A stretch of 64,000 nt of DNA from Rhizomicrobium electricum. GTDB taxonomy: Bacteria; Pseudomonadota; Alphaproteobacteria; Micropepsales; Micropepsaceae. The notes below the pieces were generated by a model, which saw only the letters and a list, made by a program, of their open reading frames with translations, had not been told where the DNA came from and made no database searches. Location of the stretch: NCBI RefSeq assembly GCF_011762045.1, contig NZ_JAASQS010000001.1, positions 147,774 through 211,773 on the forward strand, in the 5' to 3' direction. The number at the start of each line of letters is the position of its first letter. The stretch's first letter is position 1. Positions 44,738 to 52,018 of this stretch are shown one piece after another. A program made the position numbers and the translations under genes.

Positions 44738-45862
44738 ATGGGGTATCGAGTTGTTTCCGGGCTCATGACGGCACTGGCCTGCTTGTTATGGAGCAGCCCG
44801 CTGATCGCGCAAGAGAAGAGTGATCTTCCCGTGGTCGAAACGCTTCTGTCTTGCGGGAAGGACTGCAAAAGCGCGACCGATCCCAAGCCCGACAATGAGC
44901 ACACGACGAAATACCCTGGTGTCGTACTAACTGGTTTTGTGATGGACGATAGGATGCGAAATGGTCCTATGCCGGATGCTCTCGTGCTGTTGCGGGCGAC
45001 CGTTACAAAGGACGGGATTCTGAAAGATCCGAAGGTCGTCCGGTTGATCGGCGCGTCAAAATTCGCGGAAGCGGCGCTGGAATCCGTTAAAGACTGGCGC
45101 TACCAGCCCGCAACGCGGGGCGGCGTGCCGGTTGACCGCCCGAATTGGGAAATCAAGGTCCCCTTTGTTTCACATATAAGTGACGCTATAAGCAATTCTG
45201 ATATTGCCCTTTTCGGCCAGGCCAGTGCTCTTTCAGCCGAGGGAAAACATACAGATGCGATCGCAAAGCTTCTGCCCGTTCTGTCAAAGCTCGATCTGAC
45301 CTTCTACGAACGCGAGACGGTCTCCCTTCAACTGGCAATCGACTATGCGCAGCAGGGGGATCTTCTGAGCGCGCGTGAATATCTTGATGACATCGCGCTC
45401 ATCGGCGACCGCTATCTGGCCAAGGAGCAGCGTCCTAATTTTTGGCGAATGTTGGCTCTCATAAACGCCAAGACCGGACAGTTGGTGGAGGCGAAGCAGG
45501 CCTTCAGCGTACTGAACGCCATCCAACCCGTCGCCGCGGATGATCCGCTCGCCAAGCTGGCGCAGGCGGCCGACCAAAAAATGCACAATGACAAATTGCT
45601 GACAGCGACGGGACGCATCGCCAAGGCCAGCGGGCTGCCAAGTTGGTCACACTACTTGATGCGGCACAACTTCACATTTGTGAAGGTCAGCGGCAAGCTC
45701 GACCGCTTGAGCATCTGGTGCGGTGAACGTCTGCTTGAATCCGCGTTCAGCGACAAAGCGGAATGGCATATCCCAAAAGACTGGTCGTTGTGCAGGCTGG
45801 ATGTCTACGGCGATCCTGGCGCGACCTTCACACTGGCGGAAATGGACGATTCACCTAGCTAA
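44738..45862 (+). CDS. Exported protein with TonB C-terminal-like domain and helical repeats
   Basis: A 374-residue protein with a signal peptide (cleavage near PLIAQE). Residues 60-145 match the TonB C-terminal fold: VTKDGILKDPKVV, FAEAALESVKDWRYQPA and VPVDRPNWEIKVPF. The next part is TPR-like helices (KHTDAIAKLLPVL, QGDLLSAREYLDDI, KTGQLVEAKQAFSVL). It lacks the membrane anchor and proline-rich spanner of true TonB, so it does not energise receptors in the usual way. Base composition is less GC-rich than neighbours, hinting at transfer. Confidence 0.72.
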   Translation: MGYRVVSGLMTALACLLWSSPLIAQEKSDLPVVETLLSCGKDCKSATDPKPDNEHTTKYPGVVLTGFVMDDRMRNGPMPDALVLLRATVTKDGILKDPKVVRLIGASKFAEAALESVKDWRYQPATRGGVPVDRPNWEIKVPFVSHISDAISNSDIALFGQASALSAEGKHTDAIAKLLPVLSKLDLTFYERETVSLQLAIDYAQQGDLLSAREYLDDIALIGDRYLAKEQRPNFWRMLALINAKTGQLVEAKQAFSVLNAIQPVAADDPLAKLAQAADQKMHNDKLLTATGRIAKASGLPSWSHYLMRHNFTFVKVSGKLDRLSIWCGERLLESAFSDKAEWHIPKDWSLCRLDVYGDPGATFTLAEMDDSPS

Positions 45863-45995
45863 CATTGGCAGGGTACACGACCCGTGTCGGCGCGTTCTCG
45901 TCTACGCCGGTGTCCGGGGGGATGTCGCTTTACGGCGCAACCAGGACCTAGCCGGACGGCAGCCGCAATGGGCGTGAAGCGGAACTCGGGGCCGG

Positions 45996-46697
45996 TTATA
46001 GCCCCAACTCTTCCGCAATCGCCTTGGCGGCTTCGGCGGGGTCGGGGGCGGCGGTGATCGGGCGGCCGATGACCAGAATGTCGGCACCCGCAGCGACTGC
46101 CTGTTTCGGCGTCATCACCCGTTTTTGATCGCCGACCGCGGCGCCGGCCGGACGGATGCCGGGCACGATGGTGAGGAAATCGGGCCCGCAGGCGGCGCGG
46201 ACCGTCGCCAGTTCGTGGGCGCTGCAGACCACGCCATCGAGACCGCTCTTTTTGACCAGAGCCGCCAGGCGCTCGACCTGCTCCGACGCGGGGGCGCGCT
46301 GGCCGACCATCTCCAGCACGGCATCATCCAGGCTGGTCAGCACCGTTACGGCGATCAACAGCGGACGCGGGGTCCACGGCGCGATGGCATCGGCCGCGGC
46401 GCGCATCATCGCCTCGCCGCCCGAGGCGTGGACGTTGAACATGGCGACGCCGAGCCCGGCAATCGCCCGTGAAGCCCCCGCCACGGTGTTCGGAATGTCG
46501 TGGAATTTGACGTCGGCGAACACCGGCAAGCCGATTTCGGCCACGCGGCGGATCGCATCCGGCCCCAGCGCGGTGATGAACTCCAATCCCACCTTCAAGC
46601 CGCCGACATACGGCTTGACCGCGCGCGCCAGCGAAAGCGCGTTGTTGAGGTCCGGCGTGTCGAGCGCGACGAAAACGGGATTGGGAAAGCGCATCAT
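45996..46697 (-). CDS. pyrF: Orotidine-5'-phosphate decarboxylase
   Basis: A 233-residue TIM barrel that makes UMP from OMP in pyrimidine synthesis. The catalytic D-x-K-x-x-D is in FADVKFHDIPNTV near residue 60; FVALDTPDLN at the start and TIVPGIRPAG near 180 bind the substrate. AAGG sits just before the two possible starts (46697 and 46694). No other pyrimidine gene is near. Confidence 0.97.
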   Translation of the reverse strand: MMRFPNPVFVALDTPDLNNALSLARAVKPYVGGLKVGLEFITALGPDAIRRVAEIGLPVFADVKFHDIPNTVAGASRAIAGLGVAMFNVHASGGEAMMRAAADAIAPWTPRPLLIAVTVLTSLDDAVLEMVGQRAPASEQVERLAALVKKSGLDGVVCSAHELATVRAACGPDFLTIVPGIRPAGAAVGDQKRVMTPKQAVAAGADILVIGRPITAAPDPAEAAKAIAEELGL

Positions 46698-47362
46698 GAC
46701 CTTCTGCTGAGTCGTTGAGATTTTAGATGAGAATCAGGTGTTCACTCGCCAAAAACCGAGCGTGGGAGTCGCGAGTCGGGGCAAGCCGAAACATTAACAA
46801 CGCACAGCATACATCTGTGTACGACTCGGTATGTATTACGAATCACAATTCGCAACTGATCTCTCCGGCGCTTCATGCAAGACGAAGCCCCGCTTCTCCC
46901 CAGATCATTCCTGTGCATGAATAGAGCGCGGAATGCAAGCGTCAAACGACGCGTGCGTCATCCACAAGGCGCAAAAAAACGATTGATGGAAATGGTCACA
47001 TACACGCTCGCGCGTGGTTCATTACGAGCACGTCACGACGAAGCAATGAGACAGCGCATCCACTTCGAATGTTGGAGAAAGCGACCCGCCGCTCATGCTT
47101 CCGCGATAGCGTCCCGCGACGCCGGGTGCTCCACATGAACCGCTATTGAAACAACGAAGGAGGCGCCGAGTAGGTTTGCATGGCGGAGGAAGACCGGCAT
47201 AGCGCCAGGCGATCACCCCACCGCCGCCCTCGGCGGATACGTCCGCCGCCATTCAAGCGGCGCGACTTGGCCGAAGCCTCTGCTCCGCGGGGGAGGAAAG
47301 AAACGCACGCGCAAACGCGCCCAGCGTCGCCACCGAGCGCTCCGTGAGATTATGGCGATACG
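46698..47362. other. Intergenic region without a supported gene
   Basis: 665 bases between pyrF and ihfB. The left part is unusually AT-rich for the window and lacks open frames; the right part has two small basic frames on the plus strand (46875-47138 and from 47179) with no good ribosome site. No tRNA, RNase P, tmRNA or SRP RNA signature was recognised. Confidence 0.4.
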
Positions 47363-47656
47363 TTACGATCCGCTGCCGTTGATATTGAGGCGCTCGCGCA
47401 ATTCCTTACCCGTCCGGAAGAACGGGGCGCGTTTTTCGTCGACCGAGACGGGCTCACCGGTGCGCGGATTGCGCCCCATGCGGGCCGGGCGAACCTTGAC
47501 CGAGAAGGCTCCGAAACCGCGCAACTCGACGCGGTGCCCTTCCGCTAAGGCCTTGGTGATCTGATCGAGAACCGTCGAAACGATCCTCTCCACATCGCGG
47601 TGATATAAGTGCGGATAGCGCGCCGTCAGACGTGCAACCAATTCGGACTTGATCAT
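47363..47656 (-). CDS. ihfB: Integration host factor subunit beta
   Basis: A 97-residue DNA-bending protein. The HU/IHF signature [24 protein letters not shown] lies at residues 47-70, with the DNA-intercalating proline in [16 protein letters not shown] is the conserved start. With IhfA it bends DNA at promoters, notably sigma-54 promoters such as the one 480 bases away. Keeps its usual position near rpsA in alphaproteobacteria, though separated here. Confidence 0.97.
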   Translation of the reverse strand: MIKSELVARLTARYPHLYHRDVERIVSTVLDQITKALAEGHRVELRGFGAFSVKVRPARMGRNPRTGEPVSVDEKRAPFFRTGKELRERLNINGSGS

Positions 47657-48064
47657 CCCCTTGCCCCTGACAGGAACGGCGCGGCGGGCGGTGCCACGAA
47701 CCGGTCCGGCATGGGTTAACCCTGTCAGAGGTTGGCTCGCCCGTCAACAGGAAGCCACTGAAATCCCAGCCCTTTTTAACCACACTCGCGACAACCCGCG
47801 AATCAGGACGAGCGGGCGAACGGCCTCGCCTAACGCTCCGCGGGACGGCGGCGGCAATTCCCACTCCAATTGCACAGCCTCGCCGGGATAGCGGTTAAGC
47901 TATTGTTTTTAAATGATACTCTTTGGGCAACCCAAACATCTCCGCAATCCATGGCAAAACCCGGCTTTCGAAGGCTGTCGGCGGCAGGCCGTGGCCCCAT
48001 ATCCATTCGGGCACGTAAGGCGGGCCGGGCAGCCGGGACGAGCGCGATTGTCACACCCCCCAAA
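47657..48064. other. Intergenic DNA between ihfB and the sigma-54 control region
   Basis: No supported gene. It holds the ihfB promoter side and one small perfect inverted repeat (TTTGGG-CAA-CCCAAA at 47922-47936) next to an AT-rich tract. Plus-strand frames here overlap the control region of the microprotein and look like noise. Confidence 0.35.
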
Positions 48065-48083
48065 CTGTCAGCCGCGTTGACAG
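48065..48083. promoter_or_regulatory. Putative enhancer site for a sigma-54 activator
   Basis: CTGTCA-N7-TGACAG, a perfect inverted repeat, about 50 bases upstream of the -24 box. Neighbouring TGTCA/TGAC half-sites lie at about 48048 and 48093. The position fits an upstream activator site for a response regulator such as PrsR of PEP-CTERM systems; the identity of the activator is inferred. Confidence 0.5.
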
Positions 48084-48133
48084 ATTCGGAACCTGACGCG
48101 GAATTCAAGTTCCCGGCCGTAGCGCAAAATCGC

Positions 48134-48149
48134 TGGCACCCCGATTGCA
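48134..48149 (+). promoter_or_regulatory. Sigma-54 (-24/-12) promoter
   Basis: TGGCAC-N5-TTGCA with the exact GG-N10-GC spacing required by RpoN (GG at 48135-48136, GC at 48147-48148). Transcription would start near 48160, some 20 bases before the small gene. Confidence 0.75.
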
Positions 48150-48179
48150 CAACCATGGTTAGCAGACTGGGGGTTTGCC

Positions 48180-48314
48180 ATGCACAGCATCCTTCTCGTT
48201 ACCGCGACGCTCCTTGGCGCCGTCAACGCCTCCACGCCAATGCATGCGCCGGCGCTATCCACACTGGTGCTGATCGGACTTCTCCTGCTCGGGGTGCTGC
48301 GGACGCGGCCTTGA
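48180..48314 (+). CDS. 44-residue PEP-CTERM-like membrane microprotein
   Basis: Small protein with two hydrophobic parts: ILLVTATLLGAV near the N-terminus and ALSTLVLIGLLLLGVL at the C-terminus, then the basic tail RTRP. A short C-terminal helix ending in basic residues is the plan of PEP-CTERM sorting signals cleaved by exosortase, but the PEP (Pro-Glu-Pro) motif itself is absent. GGGGG six bases before the ATG is a ribosome site. It has its own sigma-54 promoter and terminator. Too short for routine gene calling; no function known. Confidence 0.62.
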   Translation: MHSILLVTATLLGAVNASTPMHAPALSTLVLIGLLLLGVLRTRP

Positions 48315-48330
48315 GGCCCGCCGTTTTTTT
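48305..48330 (+). terminator. Rho-independent terminator of the microprotein gene
   Basis: Stem formed by GCGGCC (48305-48310) and GGCC-c-GC (48315-48321, one bulge), with the stop codon in its loop, then CG and seven T (48324-48330). Confidence 0.65.
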
Positions 48331-48380
48331 GCCGCTCGGGAGGCGGTAGATAACCCTCGCCATCCAACAGCGGCAGCACC

Positions 48381-51023
48381 ATGCCCAAGCTCGATCGCCG
48401 GTCATTCCTGTCGCGCGGAGGAGCAGTCGCCGCGGCTCCGCTCGTTACCGCCGCCGCACCGGCCGCTCCGGTGACCCTGGTGCTGGACGGCAATGACCCG
48501 GTGGCTTCGGCCCGGCCGGTCCTGCGCGCCGCCCACGCCCTGCAGCAGGCGCTTACCAAGGCCGGTTTTGCGGTCCAGCGCGCCCAGACACCCGCCCAGG
48601 CCAACGGCCTTTGCATCATGGCGGTCAGCGCGACGTTTCCGGTGGGTGCAGGAGCACTCGCCGGCGCCCGCGTACCGCAGCCGGTGGAACCGGAAAGCCT
48701 GGCACTGTTCGAGACCAAGCTGGCGGGCAAGCCGGCGGTGGTGGCGTGCGGCGCCGATGCGCGCGGGCTGATGTACGCCCTCTACGAACTCGCCGACCGC
48801 GTGGCGAACGGCACGCCGCTGAAGTTTCCCCAGCCGGTGATCGAAAAGCCCGCCAACGCGGTGCGCAGCGTGATGCGCCAGTTCACCAGCGAGACCTACG
48901 ACAAGCCGTGGTTCTACGACCGCGCGATGTGGGGGCCCTATTTCGCCATGCTGGCGGCGAACCGCTTCAACCGCATCGATCTCACCTTCGGTCTCGGTTA
49001 CGACAAGCTCGATGCGGTCGCCGATCCCTATCTGGTGTTCGCTTATCCGTTCCTGATGGCGGTGCCGGGCTACGATGTGCGGGTCGCCAATCTTCCCGAC
49101 GCCGAACGCGCCCGCAATCTGGCGGCGCTGCGCGCGATCAGCGATCTGGCCGTGAGCTACGGGCTCGATTTCCAGCTCGGGCTGTGGATGCACGGCTACG
49201 AACTGAAAAATACGGCCGACGCCAAGTACGTCGTCACCGGACTTTCGCCCGACAATCACGCCGCCTATTGCCGCGACGCGCTGACGGCGCTGTTGAAGGT
49301 ATTGCCCGCCGTGTCGAGCGTGGGGCTGCGGATTCACGGCGAAAGCGGCGTGGCCGAGGGCTCCTACGATTTCTGGAAGACGGTGTTTGCGGGCGTGGCG
49401 GGCGCCGGGCGCAAGATCGAGATCGATCTGCACGCCAAAGGCCTCGACAATCGCATGACGGCCGACGCGCTGGCGACCGGGATGCCGGTGAACGTCTCGC
49501 CGAAATTCGCCGCCGAACATATCGGCCTGCCCTATCATCCCGCCGACATCCGGCCGAGCGAAATTCCCGCCGCGGGCGCCGAAGGCAAAGGCCTGATGAC
49601 GCTGTCCGAAGGCCAGCGCAGCTTCACGCGCTACGGCAATGCCGATTTCCTCACCGAGGACCGCAAATACACGGTGCGGACGCGGGTGTTCTACGGCAGC
49701 CAGCGCATTCTGGCCTCGGGCGGAGCGGCCGCCGCGGCGGCGTACGGGCGCGCCTTCCAGTTCTGCGGCATGACCGGCTTCGATCTGATGGAGCCCCTGA
49801 CCTATCGCGGACGGCGCGGGACGGCGGTGCCGGGCACGCGGCGCTCGGGTTATCTGCCGGAGCAGATGGAGCCGCAATACGACTGGCAGAAATACGACGC
49901 GTGGTATCGCGCCTTCGGACGGATGACCTACGCCCCCGACACGGCTGCGGACGCCGTGACACGCCCCTTCAAGGACGCCAAAGCGCGGGCCGTCGAAACG
50001 GCACTGGCCGCCGCCAGCCGCATCCTGCCGCTGGTGACGACGATCAGTTCGGTCTCGGCGGCGTGCGATCTCTATTGGCCGGAAATGGACGGCACCATGC
50101 CGATGGCGCGCGAAGCCGAACCGTCGTCGCTGTTCTTCGATACGCCGTCGCCGAAAACCTTCCAGAACGTGACGCCGCTCGACCCGCAACTGTTCTCGTC
50201 CTGCCGCGACTTTGCAGGCGAGCTTCTTGGCGAACGCAGCGGCCGCTACGCGCCGGTGGAAGCGGCGCTGTGGCTCGACGGCTTCGCGGCCGAAACCGAA
50301 GCGGCGCTCAAAGCGGCGGGCGTGCCGAAAAGCATCGAGACCGCACGCCTTGCAGTGGATGCCGAAATCCTCGCCCTGCTCGGCCGCTTCTACGCCGCCA
50401 AGTTGCGCGCCGGTACGGCGATGGCGCTGCACGACCGCAATAGCGAGCGCAACACGCTCGCGGCCGCGATTGCGGACTACAAGAAAGCGCGCGGGTTCTG
50501 GGCGAAGATCGCGGCGCGCGCGCATGGCGTCTATGCGTCCGATCTGTCGATCAGCGACCGCTTCACCGAACGGGGGCAATGGGCCGACCGGCTGAAGGAT
50601 ATCGACACCGATATCGCGGCGCTGGAAGCGCGTTTGCCGAGCGTGACCGTTGTCACCGAGGCGCCCGCCGGTCTCGCTGCTATTGCCGAAACGCGCGCGC
50701 GCGATCCCTTGCCGGTGCAGCACACTGTGCCTGCGGGTTTCACGCGCGGGCAAGCGGTGCCGCTGCTCGCCGCGGTGCGCGAAGGCCTGACCAAAGCGAC
50801 GCTGTGGTACCGGCACGTCAACGCGGCGGAGCGCTGGGTCGCCGTCGATATGACCTCCACTGCCGACGGCTGGCATGGCGAAATCCCGGCGGCGTACACG
50901 GATAGTCCGTACCCGTTGCAATACTACTTCGAATTCCGCGCCGCCCCGAGCCGGGCCTGGATTTCTCCCGGCTTCGACGACAAGCTCTTGAACCAGCCGT
51001 ATGTGGTGATCCGGGCGGGGTGA
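48381..51023 (+). CDS. Tat-exported large protein with a GH67/GH20-N-like domain, putative glycan hydrolase
   Basis: An 880-residue protein with a twin-arginine signal (LDRRSFLSRGGAVAAAP). The first domain (about 30-140) resembles the N-terminal domain shared by GH67, GH20 and GH115 enzymes, including ADARGLMYALYELADRV. The middle part (about 150-420) looks like a TIM barrel (AANRFNRIDLTFGLG, LDFQLGLWMHG, VSSVGLRIHGESG), where the Glu of RIHGESG may be catalytic. The C-terminal half is helical, ending in a beta domain. I could not assign a family; alpha-glucuronidase-like activity is plausible only. Confidence 0.7.
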   Translation: MPKLDRRSFLSRGGAVAAAPLVTAAAPAAPVTLVLDGNDPVASARPVLRAAHALQQALTKAGFAVQRAQTPAQANGLCIMAVSATFPVGAGALAGARVPQPVEPESLALFETKLAGKPAVVACGADARGLMYALYELADRVANGTPLKFPQPVIEKPANAVRSVMRQFTSETYDKPWFYDRAMWGPYFAMLAANRFNRIDLTFGLGYDKLDAVADPYLVFAYPFLMAVPGYDVRVANLPDAERARNLAALRAISDLAVSYGLDFQLGLWMHGYELKNTADAKYVVTGLSPDNHAAYCRDALTALLKVLPAVSSVGLRIHGESGVAEGSYDFWKTVFAGVAGAGRKIEIDLHAKGLDNRMTADALATGMPVNVSPKFAAEHIGLPYHPADIRPSEIPAAGAEGKGLMTLSEGQRSFTRYGNADFLTEDRKYTVRTRVFYGSQRILASGGAAAAAAYGRAFQFCGMTGFDLMEPLTYRGRRGTAVPGTRRSGYLPEQMEPQYDWQKYDAWYRAFGRMTYAPDTAADAVTRPFKDAKARAVETALAAASRILPLVTTISSVSAACDLYWPEMDGTMPMAREAEPSSLFFDTPSPKTFQNVTPLDPQLFSSCRDFAGELLGERSGRYAPVEAALWLDGFAAETEAALKAAGVPKSIETARLAVDAEILALLGRFYAAKLRAGTAMALHDRNSERNTLAAAIADYKKARGFWAKIAARAHGVYASDLSISDRFTERGQWADRLKDIDTDIAALEARLPSVTVVTEAPAGLAAIAETRARDPLPVQHTVPAGFTRGQAVPLLAAVREGLTKATLWYRHVNAAERWVAVDMTSTADGWHGEIPAAYTDSPYPLQYYFEFRAAPSRAWISPGFDDKLLNQPYVVIRAG

Positions 51024-51536
51024 ACCGCGGCTGCGCTCCATATACCAAAGGCGGAATCAAGATTCCGCCTTCAGCCTCAAGCCCGCCGCCGCCTCCGGAG
51101 GCCGTTTTCAGGCGGCGATCGACAGGCGCATTGGTCTCTTTCTACGGAGTGCGTGGGCAAACCCACCGCCTTGCGATACGGCCGATGCCGCCTTGGCGGT
51201 CTTAGACGGACTTACGTATCCTCGCGGGGGTCATGCCTTTGCAGCGCGTGCGGGCGCGATACTCCTGTATTTGCGCAGATCGTTTAGGCCACGCGACGGA
51301 TCGGAAAAGTGTCTCCCATTTTTCCGGTCGCGCTTATCGGCCGAAGATCGTCCTCCATTGTCAAACACCGCATTTCGATGTGGGTATGCGGTGCCAACAG
51401 TTCAAGACGTGAGGAAAACTATTTTTCTGCACCTAGTTGCGCGACGCAGCCGCAATAATTTCCGGAAGATGGACGAATGAAACGCGTCACAATGATGAAC
51501 GGAATTGGTGAAGAAGCGCGCAGCGTTTTCCCCTGC
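51024..51536. other. Intergenic DNA downstream of the large exported protein
   Basis: No supported gene in this stretch. It begins with the hairpin at 51049-51070. A frame of 95 codons (51193-51480, plus) lacks a ribosome site and recognisable features. Confidence 0.35.
51049..51070. terminator. Hairpin after the GH67/GH20-N-like gene
   Basis: AGGCGGAATC (51049-51058) pairs perfectly with GATTCCGCCT (51061-51070) around AA. There is no T-run, so it may be a Rho-dependent or processing structure rather than an intrinsic terminator. Confidence 0.5.
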
Positions 51537-51711
51537 TGTCATTCCCGGCCGAGCCAAGACGCGTCAGCGTCCTGCGAGGGGAAGGGAACCCAGGTCGTGT
51601 CAACGGCACGCTGCTGGTGATGATCTTCGCTCGTTCTTCTTCGTCGAATGCGTTTCGGCTCCTGGGTCCCCTTCCCGTCGCTGCGCTGTGCTAGCTCCGC
51701 CGGGGATGACA
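51537..51711. repeat. Imperfect inverted-repeat element A
   Basis: TGTCATTCCCGGC (51537-51549) pairs with GCCGGGGATGACA (51699-51711), one mismatch; inside, GGGAAGGGAACCCAGG (51579-51594) pairs with CCTGGGTCCCCTTCCC (51661-51676). The core between is not repeated. The design (outer terminal repeats, inner arms, no gene) is that of a small dispersed palindromic element. No transposase is present. Confidence 0.65.
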
Positions 51712-51781
51712 GATAGGGTGCGCTCGTGGAGGGAAGAAAACGTACGCGGAGGAGTCACGCTCTCCATTTCTGCACCGCGCA

Positions 51782-51992
51782 TTCTTTTCTGCCCCACGCG
51801 GGCGCACGAGTTTTCTGCGTTGGCACTCAGAACGCGGGGGGAAGTGTCCGCAGTCGCGCGCAGCGCGCTAGGACAAAGGGGGGCTTATCTTCGCGCAAAA
51901 ACGATCCCCCCTTCCCCGCCTTCGGCGGGACTTCCCCCCACGGTCTTAGTGCCGGTATGAAAACCTTGCGCCCGTGGAGGGCAGAAAAGGAA
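51782..51992. repeat. Imperfect inverted-repeat element B
   Basis: Outer arms TTCTTTTCTGCCC...GTTTTC (51782-51815) and GAAAAC...GGGCAGAAAAGGAA (51959-51992). Inner arms GGCACT-n-GGGGGGAAGT (51822-51845) and ACTTCCCCCC-n-AGTGCC (51930-51953) match at 21 of 24 bases. The element abuts the GH2 gene stop at 52019. A related stretch, CGTGGAGGGAAGAAAACG, lies at about 51725. Confidence 0.65.
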
Positions 51993-52018
51993 GGGCGAAG
52001 TCGCGTGGACGCCCGACG

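Noticed and set aside
46875..47138. 87-codon plus-strand frame between pyrF and ihfB
   Set aside because: No ribosome site, odd composition and no recognisable family.
48402..51041. 879-codon minus-strand frame
   Set aside because: Shadow of the Tat-exported protein, which has a signal and ordered domains.
51537..51992. Insertion sequence
   Set aside because: Inverted arms are present but there is no transposase frame between or beside them.
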